NCBI GenBank assembly: GCA_902760415.1
Contig: CACWGK010000015.1
Span: 1 to 35,673 of the forward strand
DNA: 35,673 nucleotides
Direction of reading: 5' to 3'
Source of the DNA: an uncultured Lachnospiraceae bacterium
GTDB taxonomy: Bacteria > Bacillota > Clostridia > Lachnospirales > Lachnospiraceae
Part shown: positions 25,541 through 32,122 of the stretch, piece after piece
Layout of the letters: each line of letters begins with the position of its first letter
How positions within the stretch are numbered: the first letter of the stretch is position 1
Program-made: the position numbers and the translations under genes
The notes under the pieces: generated by a model
The model's input: the letters and a program-made list of their open reading frames with translations, nothing else
Database searches by the model: none
What the model was told of the DNA's origin: nothing

Positions 25541-27316
25541 ATGGCGATGGTTAATATTAAAATAGAAGGCATCTCCTATCAGGTAGAGGAAGGTTTAACT
25601 ATCCTTGAGGCTGCTAAGAAGTGCGGTTACGAGATTCCTTCACTTTGTGCATTTAATCATGGTGAGTGTAATCAGGGTTCATGTCGTGTATGTCTCGTTG
25701 AGGCAACTGGCGCTAGAGGCCTTGTAGCATCATGTGTATATCCTGTAGCAGAGGGTATGGAGATTACAATTTCTTCACCTAAGGCTACTGCAGCTAGACG
25801 TAACAGTGTAGAGCTGCTTCTTTCAAATCATAACAAGAACTGCCAGCAGTGCGACAAGAACGGTAAGTGTGAGCTTCTTAATGTTGCCTATCTTACAGGT
25901 GCTCGTGAGGATGCTTATGAAGGCGTTCACTCAGAGACTCATTTCGATGAGGTTGCTCCTGGTATTGTAAGAGATACATCTAAGTGTATCCTTTGTGGTA
26001 GATGTATCGAGAGATGTAAGAATGCTCATGGTCTCGGAATTCTTGGTTTCGAGAACAGAGGTTTCTCAACTTTCGTATCACCTGCTGAGAATAGATCATT
26101 TGCTGATTCTCCATGTATCCAGTGTGGACAGTGTGTAAATGTATGTCCTACAGGAGCACTTATGGAGCATTCAGAGATAGATAAGATTGATGCTGCTTTT
26201 GCAGCTGGTAAGGTTGTTATAGCACAGGCTGCTCCTGCAGTTAGAGCTGCTCTTGGTGAAGAGTTTGGATTCCCTATTGGAACTCCTGTAACTGGCAAGA
26301 TGGCTGCTGCTATGAGAAGACTTGGTTTTACAAGAGTTTATGATGTAAACTTTGGTGCTGACCTTACAATCATGGAGGAAGGTACAGAACTTCTTAACAG
26401 ACTTCAGAATGGTGGAACACTTCCTATGATCACATCATGTTCACCAGGATGGGTTAACTATGCTGAGTACAATTATGGAGATCTTCTTCCACACCTTTCA
26501 TCATGTAAGTCACCTCATCAGATGCAGGGTGCTATCATTAAGTCTTACTGGGCAGAGCAGAATGGAGTTAATCCAGAAGATATCTTCGTTGTATCTGTTA
26601 TGCCATGTACAGCTAAGAAGTATGAGAGACAGCGTGAACAGCTTAAGGTTAATGGCCTTGATGATGTTGATGCAGTTATCACAACAAGAGAGCTTGCTCG
26701 TATGATCAAGAGATCTGGTATCCTCTTTGATAGACTTCCAGATGAAGATTGGGATCAGGATATCATGGGCGACTACACAGGTGCTGGTGTTATCTTTGGT
26801 GTTACTGGTGGTGTTATGGAGGCTGCTCTTCGTACAGTTTACTTCAAGCTTACTGGTAAGGAATCTGAGCCAATCGAGTTCAAGGCTGTTCGTGGTCATG
26901 ACGCTGGTATCAGAGAGGCTTCACTTGATATCAATGGTACTACAGTAAATGTAGCTATCGCTTCTGGTATGAAGTCAGCATCAGTTCTTCTTGATGAGAT
27001 CAGAGAAGGAAAGTCAAAGTATCAGTTCATCGAGATCATGGGATGTCCTGGTGGATGTATCAACGGTGGTGGTCAGCCTTACGTTCGTGAGTGCTTCCTG
27101 CCTCATGAGTCAGATGACATCATGGATACATATAAAGAGAAGAGAGCTCAGGCTCTTTACTCAGAGGATGAGAGACAGACTCTTCGTCAGTCACATAAGA
27201 ATCCTCAGATCGTTGACCTTTATGAGAAGTTCCTTGGTGAGCCTAACAGCCACAAGGCACATGAGCTTCTTCATACAACATATGAAGCACGTGAAGGATT
27301 TAACGAAGTTAAATAA
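25541..27316 (+). CDS. hydA: [FeFe] hydrogenase catalytic subunit HydA (NADH/ferredoxin-linked)
   Basis: A 591-residue [FeFe] hydrogenase. From the N-terminus: a [2Fe-2S] domain with Cys36, 48, 51 and 65 (x11, x2, x13 spacing), a His-ligated [4Fe-4S] motif (HNKNCQQCDKNGKC), two ferredoxin [4Fe-4S] motifs (CILCGRCIERC and CIQCGQCVNVCP), then the H-cluster domain. The three H-cluster signatures are TSCSPGW (Cys300), MPCTAKKYE (Cys356) and the MGCPGGCINGGG segment (Cys502 and Cys506), all with the usual ligands. The length matches the catalytic subunit of trimeric bifurcating enzymes. A perfect AAGGAGG site precedes the ATG. The maturases HydEFG are not in the window, so they must be elsewhere. 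Confidence 0.96.
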   Translation: MAMVNIKIEGISYQVEEGLTILEAAKKCGYEIPSLCAFNHGECNQGSCRVCLVEATGARGLVASCVYPVAEGMEITISSPKATAARRNSVELLLSNHNKNCQQCDKNGKCELLNVAYLTGAREDAYEGVHSETHFDEVAPGIVRDTSKCILCGRCIERCKNAHGLGILGFENRGFSTFVSPAENRSFADSPCIQCGQCVNVCPTGALMEHSEIDKIDAAFAAGKVVIAQAAPAVRAALGEEFGFPIGTPVTGKMAAAMRRLGFTRVYDVNFGADLTIMEEGTELLNRLQNGGTLPMITSCSPGWVNYAEYNYGDLLPHLSSCKSPHQMQGAIIKSYWAEQNGVNPEDIFVVSVMPCTAKKYERQREQLKVNGLDDVDAVITTRELARMIKRSGILFDRLPDEDWDQDIMGDYTGAGVIFGVTGGVMEAALRTVYFKLTGKESEPIEFKAVRGHDAGIREASLDINGTTVNVAIASGMKSASVLLDEIREGKSKYQFIEIMGCPGGCINGGGQPYVRECFLPHESDDIMDTYKEKRAQALYSEDERQTLRQSHKNPQIVDLYEKFLGEPNSHKAHELLHTTYEAREGFNEVK

Positions 27317-27348
27317 TTAAGATTATTTAATTAGATTTAAATATTTTT

Positions 27349-27386
27349 GGACGACAGATGATTTACTTCATTTGTCGTCCTTTTTT
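27349..27386 (+). terminator. Strong Rho-independent terminator of hydCBA
   Basis: GGACGACAGATG (27349-27360) pairs with CATTTGTCGTCC (27369-27380) in a 12-bp stem with one G-T wobble and an 8-base loop, followed by six Ts (27381-27386). It lies 32 bases after the hydA stop and closes the operon. Confidence 0.92.
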
Positions 27387-27410
27387 AATGCAAATAGACT
27401 TGATTTGTAG

Positions 27411-27416
27411 TATAAT
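27411..27416 (+). promoter_or_regulatory. Probable -10 box (TATAAT) for the phosphatase/nuclease-fold gene
   Basis: A consensus TATAAT follows directly after the hydA terminator, about 50 bases before the next gene. No good -35 hexamer is present at 16-18 bases, so the call rests on the -10 box and the need for a new promoter after a strong terminator. Confidence 0.45.
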
Positions 27417-27465
27417 TGTGGAGTTGAAAAAAATCGAAAGATTATATTGGGTGGAAGGTAAAAAA

Positions 27466-28662
27466 ATGTCAGAAAAGAAAAAAAAGACGCAACAGATTAA
27501 AGAGAAAAAGACACTTACAATAAAGCAGAAAGTTGTAAGAGTAATTTTATGTATATTGGGAGTTATTATATTAATAGTTGGAGGCTTCTTTGGATGGCTA
27601 ACTGTTAATGAATATAGACCTGCTGATGTAGAAGAAGTTACTGTTGATACAACTGAAGGCTCTGGAAAGAAACTTACACTTGGAGATTCTTTATCTATAG
27701 CTACTTGGAATATAGGATATGGAGCACTTGGTGATAATGCAGACTTCTTTATGGATGGTGGTACCAGCGTTATGACAGCTATTCCTGAAAGAGTAGATGT
27801 TAATCTTGCCGGTCTTCAAGGATTTCTGGTAGGAATGAATCCAGATATCATAATGCTTCAAGAAGTTGATAGAGATTCAAAGCGTTCATATAATCAAGAT
27901 GAGTTTACTAAGATTCAAGGTGATCTTCCTCTTCTAACAAAAGATATTAATTCAGAAGATTCAGATTATAATGGTTATGCTGCAACCTTTGCATATAACT
28001 TTAAAGCAAAGTATGTACCTTATCCTTTAAATGATAATATCGGTAAAGTTGAAAGTGGAATAGGAACTTTATCTAAGTATTCTATAGATAGCGCTGAAAG
28101 AATAAGCCTTCCTTGTGCTTATAAATGGCCTATTAAGACTGTTAATCTCAAAAGATGTATGCTTGTAAGCCGTATACCAGTTTATGATTCAGAAGGTAAT
28201 GCTACCGGCAAAGAATTGGTTTGTGTTAATCTTCATGTTGAAGCATACGATGACGGTGAAGGAAAGAAGGCTCAGACAGAACAGATTAGAGCATTCTTAC
28301 AATCTGAATATGATAAAGGAAACTATGTTATAGCTGGTGGTGATTTTAATCAGACATTTTCCAATGTAGATACATCAGCATATCCTGTACATTCTGAGAT
28401 TCCAAATGTTTGGACTCCTGGAATAATAGATGTAAATGATATTGGAAGTGATTTCCAGTGTCTTATGGATAGCACAGTACCGACTTGCAGATCTCTAGAT
28501 AAAGCATATAATTCAGTTGAAGATAAGTCGAATTTTCAGTATTATGTAATAGATGGGTTTATTGTATCGAATAATGTAAAAGTAGATGAAATGAATACTC
28601 AGTTTACAATGTTTGCTCCAAGTGATCATAACCCAGTTGTTTTAAAGATTACATTAGAATAA
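27466..28662 (+). CDS. Membrane-anchored endonuclease/exonuclease/phosphatase-family hydrolase
   Basis: The protein is 398 residues from ATG 27466, chosen because GGAAGG lies 7 bases upstream; an in-frame ATG at 27358 falls inside the hydA terminator. A Lys-rich cytoplasmic tail (1-22) and one membrane segment (about 23-45) precede a metal-dependent EEP-fold domain. Its motifs are ATWNIGYG (Asn82), MLQEVDRDSKRS (metal Glu), AGGDFNQTF and the C-terminal SDHNPVVL. The fold covers DNases, phosphoinositide phosphatases and sphingomyelinase-like enzymes, and the substrate cannot be inferred. The catalytic domain should face outside the cell. It shares a transcript with the small gene 15 bases downstream. 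Confidence 0.85.
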   Translation: MSEKKKKTQQIKEKKTLTIKQKVVRVILCILGVIILIVGGFFGWLTVNEYRPADVEEVTVDTTEGSGKKLTLGDSLSIATWNIGYGALGDNADFFMDGGTSVMTAIPERVDVNLAGLQGFLVGMNPDIIMLQEVDRDSKRSYNQDEFTKIQGDLPLLTKDINSEDSDYNGYAATFAYNFKAKYVPYPLNDNIGKVESGIGTLSKYSIDSAERISLPCAYKWPIKTVNLKRCMLVSRIPVYDSEGNATGKELVCVNLHVEAYDDGEGKKAQTEQIRAFLQSEYDKGNYVIAGGDFNQTFSNVDTSAYPVHSEIPNVWTPGIIDVNDIGSDFQCLMDSTVPTCRSLDKAYNSVEDKSNFQYYVIDGFIVSNNVKVDEMNTQFTMFAPSDHNPVVLKITLE

Positions 28663-28677
28663 TACTGGAGGGTCTAA

Positions 28678-28905
28678 ATGTTTATAAGAGTTAAGGACTA
28701 TAATGATAGTCAGAGTATGATTATCTTGAATACAGATAATATTGTAAAAATTAAGGAAACTTTTGACAACAGATTTAACACTGGCGGTAACATATATATT
28801 ATAGAGACTGTTGCTAGTAATGATAAGATGGGGCTCAGTACTATAGCTATAGATAGAACTGATGCTTATAATCTGTTTAATGTCTTAGGTATTAATCAGC
28901 AGTAA
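28678..28905 (+). CDS. Small protein of unknown function (75 aa)
   Basis: I do not recognise this 75-residue protein. It has no signal peptide, membrane segment or cysteine. The pattern MIILNTDNIVKIKE followed by alternating hydrophobic residues (IYIIETV, STIAID) suggests a small beta-rich fold ending in a helix (DAYNLFNVLG). The general strand pattern recalls small FlbD-type proteins, but the match is too weak to assert. It is likely a real gene because GGAGGG lies 7 bases before the ATG, it follows the EEP-hydrolase gene by 15 bases, and codon use matches its neighbours. A hairpin begins at its stop codon. Confidence 0.65.
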   Translation: MFIRVKDYNDSQSMIILNTDNIVKIKETFDNRFNTGGNIYIIETVASNDKMGLSTIAIDRTDAYNLFNVLGINQQ

Positions 28906-28933
28906 TGTAACGAGAATATAGTTCTTATACATT
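28904..28933 (+). terminator. Hairpin at the stop codon of the 75-aa gene, possible weak terminator
   Basis: AATGTA (28904-28909) pairs with TACATT (28928-28933), with an inner GAGAA/TTCTT stem. No T-run follows, so termination is uncertain; it might instead protect the message end or act as a processing site before the next gene, which begins 62 bases later. Confidence 0.35.
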
Positions 28934-28994
28934 ACTATGATTTATATACAAATATTTTTTCATATAACAAGAAGGTGAAAGGAGAAAAGAAAGT

Positions 28995-29822
28995 ATGAAA
29001 AAAGTAGTAAGTATTATCATGGCAATTGCTATTGTTTTAGGATTTGCCCTAGTTCCAGGAGGAAAGGCTGAGGCTGCTGATGTTCCTAGCTTAACAGCTA
29101 GAAAGGCTGTATATTATGGTGAGGCTGGAAAGACATGTACAGCTTGTGAGTATGAGATGAGAGGATGTACTCATAAATATGAGAAAGTTATAATCACTGT
29201 TACTGATGCAAATGGAAAAGAAGTACTCCATAGAACAAAGTCATATTATTGGTTAAATAGTGAACTTAAGACTGGCGCAAAGACAGATACTTTAATTTAT
29301 TCAGTTGAAGTAGGAAAGTCTGTTCCAACTGGTACAACATTTACTGTTGTAGCTAAGATTCAGTATTCTGATGATGGTACAAACTATGTAGATGCTCCAA
29401 ATCCACAGACAACTTCATATGTAATCGGTTCTGATTCAGGTGCTCATGCAAATGAGTGGTACAATGGTTATTGGTATAATGCTGATGGTACACAGACATA
29501 TCCTGCAGTACTTACATGGCAAGGTGGCGGAAACAGCTGGTGGGTACAGGATACTCAGGGATGGTACCCAACAAGCAAGTGGGTTAAGATCGATGGTGCT
29601 TGGTATTACTTCACAGCTTCTGGTTACATGGATTATTCAGAGTACCGTGATGGATATTGGTTAAATGCTGATGGTACAGCTAGTACAACTTATACACACG
29701 GAACATGGAAGAGTGATTCACATGGTTGGTGGTATGAGGATAACGGATGGTATCCTGTAAATCAGTCACTTTGGATCGATGGTGTTAAGTATTACTTTGG
29801 TGCAGATGGTTATATGCAGTAA
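28995..29822 (+). CDS. Secreted protein with two tandem aromatic cell-wall-binding-type repeats
   Basis: A 275-residue exported protein. The signal peptide is at residues 1-27 (MKKVVSIIMAIAIVLGFALV, then PGGKAEA). A 120-residue middle domain of unknown type follows, with Cys residues in TCTACEYEMRGC. The C-terminal 122 residues are two repeats of about 60 residues, each with a GYW(Y/L)NADGT start, a GWYP core and an IDG..YYF...GYM end, resembling choline-binding/glucan-binding cell-wall repeats. The function is probably surface attachment; the ligand is unknown. The ribosome site is AAAGGAG. A strong terminator follows. A choline kinase and a BCCT transporter are encoded about 1.4 kb further on, which makes a choline ligand conceivable but unproven. 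Confidence 0.8.
   Translation: MKKVVSIIMAIAIVLGFALVPGGKAEAADVPSLTARKAVYYGEAGKTCTACEYEMRGCTHKYEKVIITVTDANGKEVLHRTKSYYWLNSELKTGAKTDTLIYSVEVGKSVPTGTTFTVVAKIQYSDDGTNYVDAPNPQTTSYVIGSDSGAHANEWYNGYWYNADGTQTYPAVLTWQGGGNSWWVQDTQGWYPTSKWVKIDGAWYYFTASGYMDYSEYRDGYWLNADGTASTTYTHGTWKSDSHGWWYEDNGWYPVNQSLWIDGVKYYFGADGYMQ
29454..29819 (+). repeat. Two in-frame tandem repeats of about 60 codons (cell-wall-binding type)
   Basis: Repeat 1 spans 29454-29639 (62 codons) and repeat 2 spans 29640-29819 (60 codons). They share GYW-x-NADGT, W...GWW or SWW, GWYP, IDG and GYM positions. The DNA has diverged, so the duplication is not recent. Confidence 0.8.
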
Positions 29823-29845
29823 TATAACACTAATCTTATGAACTT

Positions 29846-29882
29846 TAGTCCTGGCATAATAATTTATGCCAGGACTATTTTT
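29846..29882 (+). terminator. Strong Rho-independent terminator after the cell-wall-repeat gene
   Basis: A perfect 14-bp stem, TAGTCCTGGCATAA (29846-29859) with TTATGCCAGGACTA (29864-29877) around a TAAT loop, followed by five Ts. It lies 23 bases after the stop codon and 14 bases before the next ATG. Confidence 0.93.
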
Positions 29883-29896
29883 ATAGAGGAAATGCT

Positions 29897-30304
29897 ATGC
29901 CAAATAATTCAGTTAATAAATTAAAATATAAATGGTTAATGCCTATAATTATAACTGGTATCATACTGATAATAACTATATTTACGCTAACTATATGTCT
30001 TGTAATTAAGTCAACATTAAATATTCGGAAGAATGGCAAAGACTTTACTGCTGTATGTATTGGAGGAGCTTATTCTTCGAATGGTGTAGTGAATTATGAT
30101 AATTATCATTATCAAAAAACTCATAATTATAAGTATAAGTTTAAGATTACTGAACCAGAAGAAGTAGAGGGTAGAGTTATATCGTTAAGTGGCGGAAATT
30201 ATAGTGAAGGTAGTATAATACATGGGAAATATATATTAAATGAGGAAGGTCCTGTGTGGAAGCATTCATTTAGATATATTGTTAATCATACTGATCAAGA
30301 CTAA
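29897..30304 (+). CDS. Small single-pass membrane protein of unknown function (135 aa)
   Basis: I do not recognise this protein. Residues 1-11 are polar and basic, residues 12-36 form a strongly hydrophobic membrane segment, and the remaining 100 residues are predicted outside the membrane. The outside part is rich in Tyr, Gly, Asn and His with alternating strand-like patterns (YKYKFKIT, EGRVISLSGGNY, GKYILN), suggesting a small beta domain. The ribosome site is AGAGGAAA, partly formed by the sequence just after the upstream terminator. The pseudouridine synthase gene starts 19 bases after it, so the two may share a transcript. Likely real because the frame is intact, the layout is sensible and it fills the gap. 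Confidence 0.65.
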   Translation: MPNNSVNKLKYKWLMPIIITGIILIITIFTLTICLVIKSTLNIRKNGKDFTAVCIGGAYSSNGVVNYDNYHYQKTHNYKYKFKITEPEEVEGRVISLSGGNYSEGSIIHGKYILNEEGPVWKHSFRYIVNHTDQD

Positions 30305-30323
30305 ATTAATGGATGAATAAGAT

Positions 30324-31100
30324 ATGAAAATTAGACTAGATAAATATTTGGCAGATTCAGGTTTCGGAACAAGAAGTGAGGTTAAGCTCTTAGTTAAATC
30401 TGGATCTATTTCTTTAAATGGTAATGTTGTTAAGGATAGTGGAATAAAGATTGATACAGAAAATGATGAAATACTTGTTCGTGGCAAGAGAGTAGGGTAT
30501 TCAGAATATGAATACTATATGCTACATAAGCCTGCTGGTATTATCACAGCTTCTCGAGATAAAAATGAGAAGACAGTAATTGATCTTATAAAATCCAAGA
30601 AAAGAAGAGATCTTTTTCCGGTTGGTAGGCTAGACCGTGATACGGAAGGACTGCTGCTTATAACTAATGATGGTGATTTATCTCATCATTTGCTTTCTCC
30701 AAGTAAGCATGTTTCAAAGACTTATCTGGCATTTGTAACTGGTGAGCCTTCAGAGGATATTTATACTCATTTTAAAGAGGGTATAGATATAGGTGATGAT
30801 ACTTTAACAAAGCCCGCTGAACTTCGTAGATTTGCTTCAGTATCTGATGTTTTAAATATCTATAATGATAAAGTTCTTGAAGATAGGTTATCAGAATATA
30901 ATGATGTCTATATTTTTGAGATAACTATTACTGAGGGCAGATACCACGAGATAAAAAGAATGTTTGAGGCTGAAGGATGTGAGGTGGTTTATCTTAAAAG
31001 ATATAGCATGGGAAGCCTCATTTTAGACTTTAATTTAGCCCCAGGAGAGTACCGATTACTTACTGATACAGAATTATCAAGTCTTAAGAACAAAGAGTAA
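30324..31100 (+). CDS. RsuA/RluB/RluE/RluF-family pseudouridine synthase
   Basis: A 258-residue rRNA pseudouridine synthase. An N-terminal S4 RNA-binding domain (residues 1-60; MKIRLDKYLADSGFGTRSEV) precedes the catalytic domain with the family motif GRLDRDTEGLLLITNDG, in which Asp104 is the catalytic residue. Later motifs are KHVSKTYLA and ITITEGRYHEIKRMFEAEGCEV. Length and the short S4 linker resemble RsuA (16S U516), but RluB-type activity on 23S rRNA cannot be excluded. No clear terminator follows; only an AT-only weak palindrome is present before the licA promoter. Confidence 0.92.
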   Translation: MKIRLDKYLADSGFGTRSEVKLLVKSGSISLNGNVVKDSGIKIDTENDEILVRGKRVGYSEYEYYMLHKPAGIITASRDKNEKTVIDLIKSKKRRDLFPVGRLDRDTEGLLLITNDGDLSHHLLSPSKHVSKTYLAFVTGEPSEDIYTHFKEGIDIGDDTLTKPAELRRFASVSDVLNIYNDKVLEDRLSEYNDVYIFEITITEGRYHEIKRMFEAEGCEVVYLKRYSMGSLILDFNLAPGEYRLLTDTELSSLKNKE

Positions 31101-31126
31101 AATATAAAATATTTTAAAATCACCCC

Positions 31127-31155
31127 TTGACATTTAAAGATCTCCTTTATATAAT
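31127..31155 (+). promoter_or_regulatory. Perfect-consensus sigma-A promoter of the choline kinase / BCCT operon
   Basis: TTGACA (31127-31132), 17 bases, TATAAT (31150-31155). Both hexamers and the spacing equal the consensus, the best promoter in the window. Transcription should start near 31162, giving a leader of about 50 bases. Confidence 0.88.
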
Positions 31156-31191
31156 GTTCACCATATACTGCTTTTAATACATTCGTGAACA
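31155..31191 (+). promoter_or_regulatory. Inverted repeat over the transcription start (TGTTCAC ... GTGAACA), possible operator
   Basis: TGTTCAC (31155-31161) and GTGAACA (31185-31191) are perfect inverted repeats 23 bases apart. The left arm touches the -10 box and the right arm lies in the leader. Such a strong promoter normally needs repression, so an operator is plausible; a leader hairpin is less likely because the left arm would be at or before the first transcribed base. Confidence 0.45.
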
Positions 31192-31210
31192 AATAATAAG
31201 GAGAAATGAC

Positions 31211-32122
31211 ATGATGAGTGATGTACTTAGTGTTATTTGTGAGTCATTGAATGTAAATGAGTCTACGATATCTGATATTCAAAGACTTTCAACTGGTATG
31301 ACAAACCGCGGATATGTTTTTACCTATAAGGGTGAAAGATATATCGTACGTATTCCTGGAGTGGGTACCGATAAATTGGTTGACCGCGTAAAGGAAGCGA
31401 CAATCTATGATACCATTAATGGATTAGGATTTAGTGATGACATTATCTATATAAATCCTAAAACTGGTATTAAAATCTCTAAATATCTTGAGGATACACA
31501 TGTATGTGATCCTTACAATGATGAGGATGTTATCCTATCTCTTAAAACTCTATGTAGATTACATGATATGAAGCTTAAAGTTGATTATACATGGGATACT
31601 TACAGAGAGTTTGATCTATATGACCCTATATGGAAGGGACATTCTTCAATATTCACAGATTATGAAAAAGTGAAGAAAGAAATTCTTGGACTTCGTAAGT
31701 TTATAGAAGATAACACTGACGAAGTTATTCTTACTCATGTTGATGCTAATCACACAAATAATCTTATAACAAATGATCCATCAAATCCTAGGGCTTACCT
31801 GATTGATTGGGAGTTTGCTTCTATGTATGATCCGCATCTCGATATAGTATGCTTTGCTATCTTTGCATATTACGAAAGAGAACGTATGGAATGGTATATA
31901 GATAAATACTTCGAGTTACGTAATCAGAAATGCAGCTATGATACAAGAACTAAAATCTATGCGTATATTGCGACTTACGGTCTACTTTGGACTAGCTGGG
32001 CTGAAGCAAAGCGTATTGAGGGACAAGATCTTACTGATTACGCGAAGGTTCAGTATAAATACGCAAAGGATTATCTTGAGATAGTTAAGGAAAGACTTGG
32101 TAAGGAGGAAAAGATAGCATGA
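31211..32122 (+). CDS. Choline kinase-like phosphotransferase (LicA family)
   Basis: A 303-residue member of the choline/ethanolamine kinase branch of the aminoglycoside-phosphotransferase fold. The N-lobe begins with LSTGMTNRGYVFTYKGERY and YIVRIPG (Arg/Lys-strand). Brenner motif His176-x-Asp178-x4-Asn183 (HVDANHTNN) gives the catalytic base, and Asp199 in YLIDWEFASMYDPHLDI binds magnesium. The IDWE(Y/F)A form with Asp after two aromatic/polar residues is typical of LicA/choline kinases. It makes phosphocholine from choline and ATP in the cytoplasm. The ribosome site is AAGGAG. It overlaps the BCCT transporter gene by ATGA, which strongly supports choline (or a close amine) as substrate. No licC or licD gene is in the window. 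Confidence 0.85.
   Translation: MMSDVLSVICESLNVNESTISDIQRLSTGMTNRGYVFTYKGERYIVRIPGVGTDKLVDRVKEATIYDTINGLGFSDDIIYINPKTGIKISKYLEDTHVCDPYNDEDVILSLKTLCRLHDMKLKVDYTWDTYREFDLYDPIWKGHSSIFTDYEKVKKEILGLRKFIEDNTDEVILTHVDANHTNNLITNDPSNPRAYLIDWEFASMYDPHLDIVCFAIFAYYERERMEWYIDKYFELRNQKCSYDTRTKIYAYIATYGLLWTSWAEAKRIEGQDLTDYAKVQYKYAKDYLEIVKERLGKEEKIA

Noticed and set aside
26510..26899. A 129-residue open frame on the - strand inside hydA.
   Set aside because: Antisense of the H-cluster domain, with no ribosome site or family features.
27358..27465. An N-terminal extension of the EEP hydrolase starting at ATG 27358.
   Set aside because: This ATG lies within the stem of the hydA terminator, and the extended segment precedes a well-placed ribosome site for ATG 27466.
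31099..31118. AT-only palindrome after the RsuA-family gene, considered as a terminator.
   Set aside because: The stem would be only A-T pairs and too weak, with no G-C core.
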